In this document: in pieces, positions 1 through 6,105 of the stretch
Layout: the number at the start of each line of letters is the position of its first letter
Position numbering within the stretch: the first letter of the stretch is position 1
Source: Merdicola sp048393175
GTDB lineage: Bacteria > Bacillota > Clostridia > TANB77 > CAG-508
Assembly (NCBI GenBank): GCA_048393175.1
Contig: DBFJJM010000019.1
Location: 1 to 12,515, forward strand
Length of the DNA: 12,515 bases
Direction of reading: 5' to 3'
Notes under the pieces: model-generated
Database searches by the model: none
What the model was told of the DNA's origin: nothing
What the model saw: the letters and a program-made list of their open reading frames with translations, nothing else
Position numbers and translations under genes: made by a program

Positions 1-1
1 T

Positions 2-1693
2 AAAAAATATCATCGTTTAAAAGATGGAACATTTTTAGATTTGGAAGAAAATCCTGAAATGGAATTCTTGCATTCTATGCAAGAAGGGATGGAGGTGGAT
101 TTTTCAAAGCTAGACAATGGAGCGATTCGAGTACCGATTTATCGAACGCTATATTTAGAAAAATTACTAAAAAAATTAAATTATGTTCCTATTGAAAAAA
201 CACAGACATACCAAAAGGCAACATACGACTTAGATTATTCTCATTCAGACAAACAAGTGATTTTGCCTTCTAATTTAAGAGCAACGCTACGTTATTATCA
301 AAAAGTTGGGTATCAATGGCTTAAAAACTTAGAAGAATATGGCTTAGGAGGAATTTTAGCAGATGATATGGGATTAGGAAAAACAATTCAAATATTGGCT
401 GTTATTTTATCCTATGTGGAGAATACAAAAAAAGAAAACAGGAAGCCTTGTATTGTAATCTCTCCTAGTTCTTTAAGCTTAAATTGGGAAAAGGAAGCAA
501 AACGATTTACTCCTACTCTTAAAACTTTAGTTATTTCCGGTACAAACGGAGAAAGAATTAGAAAAATAAGACAGATACCAGATTATGATTTAGTCATTAC
601 TTCTTATGACTTATTAAAACGTGATAGCGAAAAATATAAACAAGAGAAAATATCATTTCATTATGTCGTAGCAGATGAAGCACAATATATTAAAAATAGT
701 AGTACACAAAATGCAAAAACAATGAAAGAAATTTCTTCTGATATTCGTTTTGCCCTAACAGGAACGCCAATTGAAAATTCTTTAGCAGAACTATGGTCTA
801 TTTTTGATTATATCATGCCGGGTTATCTTTTTTCTTATCGTAAATTTAGAGCAATGTATGAAGAACCAATTGTTAAAGAAGAAAATGAGAAAGCTTTAAA
901 ACAATTAAAAATGTTAATTGAACCATTTATTTTGCGAAGAATAAAAAAAGATGTTTTGCAGGAATTACCAGAAAAAAGTATTTCTATTTTAAATAATGAA
1001 ATGGAAGAAGAGCAAAAAAACATTTACTTATCTTACTTAGCCAAAGCAAAACAAGAAGTAACAGAAGAAATACAAGGTTATGGGATAGAAAAGTCACATA
1101 TTAAAATATTAGCTTTACTTACAAGACTAAGACAAATTTGTTGTCATCCTTCTTTATTTTTAGATAATTACGAAGGAGAAAGTGGAAAACTGTTACAATG
1201 TATGGAATTAGTTAAAGATGCTACACAAGGAGGACATAAAATTTTGATTTTTTCTAGTTATACTTCTATGTTTGAAAAACTAGAAGAAAAACTAAAGAAA
1301 GAAGATATTTCTTATTATAAATTAACTGGGCAAACCAAAGTGGAAGAACGTTTGGATTTAGTGGAAGATTTTAATAAAAATTCACAGGTGAAAGTATTTT
1401 TGGTTTCACTAAAGGCAGGAGGAACAGGACTAAATTTAATTGGTGCAGATATGGTCATTCATTATGACCCATGGTGGAATTTGTCAGCAGAAAACCAAGC
1501 AACCGATAGAGCCTATAGAATTGGACAAAAAAATAATGTACAAGTCTATAAATTAATTACAAAAAATTCCATTGAAGAAAAGATATATGAATTGCAAGAA
1601 AGAAAAGCAAGATTAGCAGATATGATGCTTAGTACAGAAGCCACCTTTATTAGTAAATTAAGTAAAGAAGAAATATTAGAATTATTTGAGTGA
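2..1693 (+). CDS. SNF2-family DNA-dependent ATPase/helicase, 3' part (5' end outside window)
   Basis: The reading frame is open from the first base, so this is a partial gene; about 563 C-terminal residues are visible. The first TTG at 41 is not a convincing start, because the frame upstream already reads YHRLKDGTFLDL, which resembles the SNF2-helicase-associated region of bacterial SNF2 proteins. ATPase motifs follow in order: motif I DDMGLGKT (362-385), DEAQ box (674-685), motif III ALTGTPIENS, then the second RecA lobe with motif V GGTGLNL and motif VI DRAYRIGQ (1505-1528). These proteins use ATP to translocate on duplex DNA and remodel protein-DNA complexes; the bacterial target is usually unknown. 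Full-length Firmicute members are near 1,000 aa, often with an N-terminal SWIM zinc finger, which would lie outside the window. The TGA stop overlaps the trmFO ribosome binding site, so the two are probably cotranscribed and translationally coupled. Confidence 0.95.
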   Translation, partial: KKYHRLKDGTFLDLEENPEMEFLHSMQEGMEVDFSKLDNGAIRVPIYRTLYLEKLLKKLNYVPIEKTQTYQKATYDLDYSHSDKQVILPSNLRATLRYYQKVGYQWLKNLEEYGLGGILADDMGLGKTIQILAVILSYVENTKKENRKPCIVISPSSLSLNWEKEAKRFTPTLKTLVISGTNGERIRKIRQIPDYDLVITSYDLLKRDSEKYKQEKISFHYVVADEAQYIKNSSTQNAKTMKEISSDIRFALTGTPIENSLAELWSIFDYIMPGYLFSYRKFRAMYEEPIVKEENEKALKQLKMLIEPFILRRIKKDVLQELPEKSISILNNEMEEEQKNIYLSYLAKAKQEVTEEIQGYGIEKSHIKILALLTRLRQICCHPSLFLDNYEGESGKLLQCMELVKDATQGGHKILIFSSYTSMFEKLEEKLKKEDISYYKLTGQTKVEERLDLVEDFNKNSQVKVFLVSLKAGGTGLNLIGADMVIHYDPWWNLSAENQATDRAYRIGQKNNVQVYKLITKNSIEEKIYELQERKARLADMMLSTEATFISKLSKEEILELFE

Positions 1694-1701
1694 GGAAGAA
1701 T

Positions 1702-3024
1702 ATGAAACCATATGTAAATGTAGTAGGAGCAGGACTTGCTGGCTGTGAGGCTGCTTACCAAATAGCTAAATGCGGAATTTTCGTCAAATTATATGAAATG
1801 AAACCAAATCAATATACGATGGCACACTCTAATCCGAACTTTGCAGAAATTGTGTGTAGTAATTCATTAAAATCTAATTTGATTACAAATGCTTGTGGCT
1901 TATTAAAAGAAGAATTAAGACTACTCGATTCTTTATTAATTCGTTTGGCAGACGAAAATAAAGTACCGGCAGGTCAGGCTTTAGCAGTAGACCGAGAAAA
2001 GTTTGCAACAGAAGTAACAAAGCAAATAAAAAATCATCCGAACATAGAAATTATTTCAGAAGAAGTAGGAAAGGAAATCACATTAGAACAATTACTAAAA
2101 GAGGCGATTACGATTGTAGCAACAGGACCTCTTACTTCTTCTTGCCTAACAGAGCAAATAAAGCAAATAACAGGACAGAAAGGTCTATTTTTTTACGATG
2201 CGGCAGCACCAATTGTTACAAAAGAAAGCATTGATTTTTCGGTAGCTTTTTGGGCAGACCGTTATGGAAAAGGAGAGAGTAATTATTTAAATCTTCCTAT
2301 GAAGGAAGAAGAATATAATGCTTTTTATAATGCATTGGTCTTAGCTGAGGTAGTAACCTTACACGAGTTTGAAAAAAGAGAGATTTTTGAAGGTTGTATG
2401 CCCATTGAAGTAATGGCAAAAAGGGGAAAAGACACGTTGCGTTTTGGACCATTAAAGCCAGTTGGGTTTACGGACCCAAGAACGGGAAAAAGACCATATG
2501 CTGTTGTTCAATTAAGACAGGAAAATAACGAGGGAGCATTATTTAATGTTGTGGGTTTTCAGACAAATCTAAAGTTTGCAGAACAAAAGAAAGTACTTCG
2601 ATTGATTCCAGGATTGCAAGAGGTAGATATTATAAAATATGGGGTTATGCACCGAAATACCTATATTGATTCACCAAAACTATTAGATTCTACTTATCAA
2701 ATGAAAGAAAATTCTAATTTATATTTTGCAGGACAAATAACAGGAGTAGAAGGATATGTCGAATCCATTTCTTCTGGTATGGTAGCAGGAATCAATGCTG
2801 TAAGACAAATTCAACAGCAAGATAGGCTTATTTTTCCAAAAGAAACAATGATAGGAATCTTAGCAACTTATATTTCTACTCCAAAAGAAAACTTTCAGCC
2901 AATGAATGCGAATTTTGGCATTTTACCTCCTTTAGTAGAAAACATACGAGACAAAAAAGAAAGATATGAAAAGCTAGCGAAAAGGGCTTTAATTAAAATA
3001 GAAAGAAGCAAAGAAGATAAATAA
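1702..3024 (+). CDS. trmFO: TrmFO: folate/FAD-dependent tRNA (uracil-54-C5)-methyltransferase
   Basis: TrmFO methylates U54 in the tRNA T-loop to m5U, using 5,10-methylenetetrahydrofolate as carbon donor and reduced FAD; it replaces SAM-dependent TrmA in most Firmicutes. The N-terminus carries the dinucleotide-binding motif VVGAGLAGCEAA (G9, G11, G14). The two cysteines matching the Bacillus catalytic pair are present: C52 in FAEIVCSNSLKS and C232 in FEGCMPIEVMA. The C-terminal flavin-binding stretch YFAGQITGVEGYVES is also visible. I chose ATG 1702 (440 aa, usual length) over GTG 1690: GAGGA at 1692-1696 is well placed for 1702 and the family begins close to this Met. It starts 8 nt after the SNF2 stop. 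A terminator overlaps its last codons. In many Firmicutes trmFO follows topA; an SNF2 neighbour is less usual. Confidence 0.97.
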   Translation: MKPYVNVVGAGLAGCEAAYQIAKCGIFVKLYEMKPNQYTMAHSNPNFAEIVCSNSLKSNLITNACGLLKEELRLLDSLLIRLADENKVPAGQALAVDREKFATEVTKQIKNHPNIEIISEEVGKEITLEQLLKEAITIVATGPLTSSCLTEQIKQITGQKGLFFYDAAAPIVTKESIDFSVAFWADRYGKGESNYLNLPMKEEEYNAFYNALVLAEVVTLHEFEKREIFEGCMPIEVMAKRGKDTLRFGPLKPVGFTDPRTGKRPYAVVQLRQENNEGALFNVVGFQTNLKFAEQKKVLRLIPGLQEVDIIKYGVMHRNTYIDSPKLLDSTYQMKENSNLYFAGQITGVEGYVESISSGMVAGINAVRQIQQQDRLIFPKETMIGILATYISTPKENFQPMNANFGILPPLVENIRDKKERYEKLAKRALIKIERSKEDK

Positions 3025-3051
3025 GAAGAAGCAATTTATCTTCTTTTTTTT
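3011..3051 (+). terminator. Intrinsic terminator of the SNF2-trmFO unit
   Basis: A perfect 12-bp stem (AAGAAGATAAAT at 3011-3022 with ATTTATCTTCTT at 3034-3045) closes an 11-nt loop and runs straight into a T tract (3044-3051). The 5' arm lies inside the last trmFO codons and the stop. Confidence 0.9.
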
Positions 3052-3083
3052 ACTATTTCTGACAAAGATTTACATAAAAACTA

Positions 3084-3112
3084 TTGCACTTTTCCAAGAA
3101 GTATGCTAAAAT
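3084..3112 (+). promoter_or_regulatory. SigA-type promoter for the 53-aa/523-aa pair
   Basis: TTGCAC (3084-3089), a 17-nt spacer, then TAAAAT (3107-3112) with an extended -10 TGc just before it. It lies just after the trmFO terminator and about 37 nt before the next start codon. Confidence 0.8.
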
Positions 3113-3148
3113 GTAAAAGATAGAAGTCTGATATGAAAGGAGAAATCT

Positions 3149-3310
3149 ATGAATATACAAGAGGAAAAAGAAAAATTATTACGAGAATTACAACAGATAA
3201 ATGAGCAAATGGATGATGAAGCAATTAAAAGTGCTTCCAATGAGGAGTTATTAGAATATCTTGAGTTAGTAGAAAAAATAAAAGCAAGATTAAAAATGTT
3301 AGAAGAATAA
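3149..3310 (+). CDS. Small acidic helical protein of unknown function, 53 aa
   Basis: I do not recognise this protein. It has ATG at 3149, with AGGAG at 3138-3142 (6-nt spacing) and a good promoter upstream, so the gene is very likely real despite its size. The 53-residue product is rich in Glu, Lys and Leu, has no cysteine, proline, glycine or tryptophan, and is predicted by eye to be two helices around a short SASNEE linker. The second, roughly ELLEYLELVEKIKARLKM, has a heptad-like leucine pattern suited to coiled-coil or helix-hairpin packing. There is no signal peptide or membrane segment. It lies 52 nt before the large coiled-coil gene and shares its promoter, so a partner or accessory role for that protein is a reasonable inference, not something the sequence proves. 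Confidence 0.75.
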   Translation: MNIQEEKEKLLRELQQINEQMDDEAIKSASNEELLEYLELVEKIKARLKMLEE

Positions 3311-3320
3311 ACTAAAATAA

Positions 3321-3362
3321 AGGGAGGTGAATTACTAGTAATAAAAATTACTAGTAACGATT
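3321..3362 (+). promoter_or_regulatory. Ribosome binding site interrupted by a perfect hairpin
   Basis: A near-ideal Shine-Dalgarno, AGGGAGGTGA (3321-3330), lies 32 nt before ATG 3363, far beyond working distance. Between them the 10-nt palindrome TTACTAGTAA occurs twice (3332-3341 and 3348-3357), separated by TAAAAA, so the two copies can form a 10-bp stem with a 6-nt loop. Removing the stem leaves 6 nt between Shine-Dalgarno and ATG. No ATG, GTG or TTG lies nearer, and a TAA at 3342 closes the frame upstream. The two palindromes could instead be a protein-binding operator. Confidence 0.7.
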
Positions 3363-4934
3363 ATGCCAGAAAGAGAAAATGTTCCAGAAGTGAATAAAAA
3401 ATTGAAAACAATTTTAATGAAGTTAGACCAACTTATTTCTTTAAAACAAGAAAGAGAATTTAATCAAATTCTTCCAAAATTAGAAGAAGAAATCAAAAAA
3501 ATAAAGGGAGAAGAATATAAAACTGTAAAAACAATATTAGATAAGATGGTCGATGACATTACGAAAGAACTTAGAGAAAGTGATTCGATTAGTTCTTCTG
3601 AAATAGAAACTGCAAAAAAAATGAGGACAGGCTTGAATAAAGCTAAACAACCATTAGATAAAGCAGACAAAGTAGTAGCACAATTAATGGAAAATGGATT
3701 TTCAGAAGAAGAGTTAAGAAAAACAAAGGAAGAGCAAAAAGCACTTAATGAAGCAAGAATACAAAGTGCTCAAAAATCATCTGAAACATTAGTAGAAAAT
3801 AGTGCTATTCTTGAAGAATACAAAGAAGAATTAAGTCAAATTACGGAAAATGAAAAAACAATAGAACGTATTATGCGTGAAAAAGAGATTATAGACAGAT
3901 TAGATCTAACAATTGATGCATCAGCAGTTGCGGCAAGAAAGAATAATATAGCAAGCTTACTTTCTCATTTGGAAAATAATGGTATAGATATTTCTTCTTT
4001 AAGTGGTTGGGAAGATAACATGAATCTTTTAGGAACTTTTAAGGATGCAACGTTAGCACAATTTGACACTCAAAAACAAGATATTTTCATAAGATTAAAA
4101 GAAGATAAAAGAATCGATGACGGCTTAAGAGGAAAATATGGAATTGAAGCCATTGCGAATGCAGAAGGTCTTAATAAAGCATATAGTTCTATGATGCAGG
4201 ATTGGTCTAAGAAAAGAGAAAGAATTCAAACTCTTCAAGCAGAAAATCAAGAAATTGATGAAACAATAGTTCAAATAGAAGCAGAAAAAGAAATTAATGA
4301 CTTATATGAAAATTACGATGCAGGCAAAGCCATTGAAAATGATGAAATAGCAACTCTAGCTATGAATGATGCGACTGAAATGATTGCTAGTGGAAGAAAT
4401 GCTTGGGAAAATTGGGGCTTAAGAGCACAGTATGATAAAGACGATAGAGAGTATGCTCGTAAAAAGAAAAGATTGGATAAAATAGAGGCGAAAAACAGGA
4501 AGATTGAAGAAATAAATGAAGAAAGAAGACAAGCAGGAAAAAAAGAAAAGAAATTAATAGAACCAGATGAAAACGGAAGAACAGCCATAAGACCAATTCG
4601 TTGGTTAATGGAAAAAACAGAAGGTTTAGGGTTAACGCTTGCATCTAGAACAGCTACCATAGGAAAGAAAAGAAGCAAGGATTTTTATGATAGAGTAGTA
4701 GATGATTACTTAGAATATCATGTTAGAAAAAAAGCTGAACAAGTAACCAGTAGAAAAAGCAGAAGAGATACTGCGTTTATAAGTGATTTGAAAAAAAGTG
4801 CTATAAAAGGAGCTGTATCAAGCTCAAAAACAGACAAAGATATTATTAGTGAGGTAACTAAACAAGCCTATAAAGGGGTAAAGAAAACAGATTACCCAGA
4901 AACTAGTCAGGACGAGGATAGAGAAGATGACTAA
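3363..4934 (+). CDS. Large charged coiled-coil protein of unknown function, 523 aa
   Basis: I do not recognise this protein and assign no function. It is highly charged (Lys/Glu-rich), contains no cysteine, and has no signal peptide or membrane span, so it is probably cytoplasmic. Residues 1-190 read as long helices with coiled-coil character. A more globular part with GWEDNMNLLGTF and aromatic residues follows around 215-275, then a second helical stretch. A segment with two tryptophans (AWENWG, about 347-352) leads into a very basic region (KKKRLDKIEAKNRKIEE, about 365-385). Near 410-425 is the Pro/Trp-containing IRPIRWLMEK, and the C-terminus is acidic (SQDEDREDD). Such architecture fits a scaffold, a cytoskeletal or nucleic-acid-associated protein, or a phage-like structural protein, but none of these is shown. 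Its ATG has an unusual hairpin-bridged ribosome binding site. It lies directly before the str operon, where many Firmicutes carry rpoC and an L7Ae-like gene. Confidence 0.85.
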   Translation: MPERENVPEVNKKLKTILMKLDQLISLKQEREFNQILPKLEEEIKKIKGEEYKTVKTILDKMVDDITKELRESDSISSSEIETAKKMRTGLNKAKQPLDKADKVVAQLMENGFSEEELRKTKEEQKALNEARIQSAQKSSETLVENSAILEEYKEELSQITENEKTIERIMREKEIIDRLDLTIDASAVAARKNNIASLLSHLENNGIDISSLSGWEDNMNLLGTFKDATLAQFDTQKQDIFIRLKEDKRIDDGLRGKYGIEAIANAEGLNKAYSSMMQDWSKKRERIQTLQAENQEIDETIVQIEAEKEINDLYENYDAGKAIENDEIATLAMNDATEMIASGRNAWENWGLRAQYDKDDREYARKKKRLDKIEAKNRKIEEINEERRQAGKKEKKLIEPDENGRTAIRPIRWLMEKTEGLGLTLASRTATIGKKRSKDFYDRVVDDYLEYHVRKKAEQVTSRKSRRDTAFISDLKKSAIKGAVSSSKTDKDIISEVTKQAYKGVKKTDYPETSQDEDREDD

Positions 4935-4949
4935 AATTGACTAAAATGA

Positions 4950-4978
4950 TTGACAGAATTACCAAAAAATGATAAAAT
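4950..4978 (+). promoter_or_regulatory. Strong str operon promoter
   Basis: TTGACA (4950-4955, perfect -35), a 17-nt spacer, then TAAAAT (4973-4978) with an extended -10 TGa. This is the best promoter in the window, as expected for ribosomal protein and elongation factor genes. The start should fall near 4983-4986. Confidence 0.88.
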
Positions 4979-4980
4979 AA

Positions 4981-5031
4981 ATACCGCTATTGTGAAATGA
5001 AAACGACATTTCCGTAGCGGTATATTTTTTT
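4981..5031 (+). terminator. Terminator-like hairpin overlapping the str transcription start
   Basis: ATACCGCTA (4981-4989) pairs perfectly with TAGCGGTAT (5015-5023). Inside, GAAATG (4994-4999) pairs with CATTTC (5007-5012). Seven T residues (5025-5031) follow, and then at once the rpsL Shine-Dalgarno. It can stop read-through from the upstream coiled-coil gene. Because it lies downstream of the promoter, it may also act as a leader attenuator, or be disarmed in transcripts that start inside its 5' arm. Confidence 0.75.
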
Positions 5032-5047
5032 AGGAGGTGAAATTTAA

Positions 5048-5461
5048 GTGCCTACAATTAATCAATTAGTAAGAAAAGGAAGAAAAAGTAGTACTGCAAA
5101 GTCTACGGCTCCAGCACTTCAACATGGATATAACTCAAAGAAAAAAAGAACAACCAATAGCAGGTCTCCACAAAAAAGAGGTGTTTGTACAGTGGTAAAA
5201 ACAATTACCCCTAAGAAACCAAACTCTGCTTTAAGAAAGGTTGCCAGAGTAAGACTTTCTAATGGCTACGAAGTGACTTCTTATATTCCAGGTATTGGAC
5301 ACAATCTACAAGAACATAGTGTTGTTTTAATTCGAGGAGGAAGAGTAAAAGACCTTCCAGGTGTAAGATACCATATTATAAGAGGAACTCTTGACACAGC
5401 TGGTGTAAAAGATAGAATGCAAGCTAGGTCAAAATATGGGGCTAAAAAGCCAAAAAAATAA
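5048..5461 (+). CDS. rpsL: 30S ribosomal protein S12
   Basis: S12 sits at the 30S decoding centre and helps control accuracy of tRNA selection. The 137-aa product begins MPTINQLVRKGR and contains the hallmark PKKPNSALRK (P55 to K64) and GGRVKDLPGVRYH. The two lysines whose mutation classically gives streptomycin resistance (E. coli K42 and K87) are both present, at K56 and K101. D102 matches the aspartate methylthiolated by RimO in other bacteria. The 13-14 aa insertion before SPQKRGVCT relative to E. coli is normal for Gram-positive S12. The start is GTG, 7 nt after AGGAGGTGA (5032-5040), a near-perfect anti-SD match that would offset the weaker start codon. It is the first gene of the str operon. 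Confidence 0.98.
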   Translation: MPTINQLVRKGRKSSTAKSTAPALQHGYNSKKKRTTNSRSPQKRGVCTVVKTITPKKPNSALRKVARVRLSNGYEVTSYIPGIGHNLQEHSVVLIRGGRVKDLPGVRYHIIRGTLDTAGVKDRMQARSKYGAKKPKK

Positions 5462-5474
5462 ACCATAGGAAAAG

Positions 5475-5580
5475 TAGTGCTCATAATCATTACTAATTTA
5501 AGGTACTTAAATTGTAATATATATTATAAGCACTAGACGGAAAAGTAAAAAAACTTTTCAGAGTACCTTTGGTACTTTTT
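5475..5580 (+). promoter_or_regulatory. Structured S12-S7 intercistronic RNA element
   Basis: The 150-nt gap between rpsL and rpsG folds extensively. A long imperfect inverted repeat spans 5475-5535: TAGTGCT/AGCACTA, ATAAT/ATTAT, ATTAC/GTAAT and AATTTAAG/CTTAAATT, about 25 bp around a 3-nt GTA tip. Two small hairpins follow: AAAAGT/ACTTTT (5541-5558), and AGTACC/GGTACT (5562-5576) with five T residues. AGTACC at 5562-5567 could instead pair with GGTACT at 5502-5507 in the tip of the large hairpin, giving two mutually exclusive folds. In E. coli the equivalent gap is the S7 autoregulatory target; the same role here is inference. Confidence 0.6.
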
Positions 5581-5611
5581 AGTATCAAAAATATAAAAGG
5601 AGGGAAGAATA

Positions 5612-6082
5612 GTGCCAAGAAAAGGTTATATTGCGAAAAGAGATGTTTTACCAGATCCTATCTATAATAGTAAAATTGTGACGAAATTAGTAAACAATGT
5701 TATGTTGGACGGTAAAAAATCATTAGCACAAAGAATTGTTTATGATGCATTTGACATCATAAAAGAAAAAGAACAAAAAGACCCACTAGAAGTGTTTGAA
5801 ACAGCACTAAATAATGTAATGCCTGTTCTTGAAGTAAAAGCAAGAAGAGTAGGTGGAGCAACTTACCAAGTTCCATTAGAGATTAGACCAGAAAGAAGAC
5901 AAACATTAGGGTTAAGATGGCTTGTTTCTTATGCTAGAAATAGACATGAAAAAACAATGGCAGAAAAACTAGCAGGAGAAATAATCGATGCCATTAATCA
6001 AAATGGTGGAGCCTATAAAAAGAAAGAAGATACACATAGAATGGCAGAGGCAAATAGAGCTTTTGCACATTACAAATGGTAA
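5612..6082 (+). CDS. rpsG: 30S ribosomal protein S7
   Basis: S7 is a primary 16S rRNA-binding protein that nucleates the 30S head and lines the E site. The 156-aa product has the usual length and the family signature from MPRKGYIAKRDVLPDP onward, with LVNNVMLDGKKSLAQ, RRVGGATYQVPLEI, RRQTLGLRWLV and the C-terminal AEANRAFAHYKW. The start is GTG, with AGGAGGG at 5598-5604. It follows rpsL after a structured 150-nt gap and precedes fusA by 23 nt, the standard str order. S7 is the translational repressor of this operon in E. coli, and the folded leader in front of this gene is a natural candidate for similar feedback. Confidence 0.98.
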   Translation: MPRKGYIAKRDVLPDPIYNSKIVTKLVNNVMLDGKKSLAQRIVYDAFDIIKEKEQKDPLEVFETALNNVMPVLEVKARRVGGATYQVPLEIRPERRQTLGLRWLVSYARNRHEKTMAEKLAGEIIDAINQNGGAYKKKEDTHRMAEANRAFAHYKW

Positions 6083-6105
6083 AATAAAGAGGGGAGGAAA
6101 AAACG

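Noticed and set aside
41..43. TTG at 41 as the start of the SNF2 gene
   Set aside because: The frame is open upstream and reads family-like sequence, so the gene begins outside the window.
1690..1692. GTG at 1690 as the trmFO start
   Set aside because: It would place the ribosome binding site inside the gene; ATG 1702 has correct spacing and the usual N-terminus.
4313..4678. Antisense open frames, the longest 121 codons, opposite the coiled-coil gene
   Set aside because: They are hydrophobic shadows of a Lys/Glu-rich gene with no ribosome binding site or promoter on that strand.
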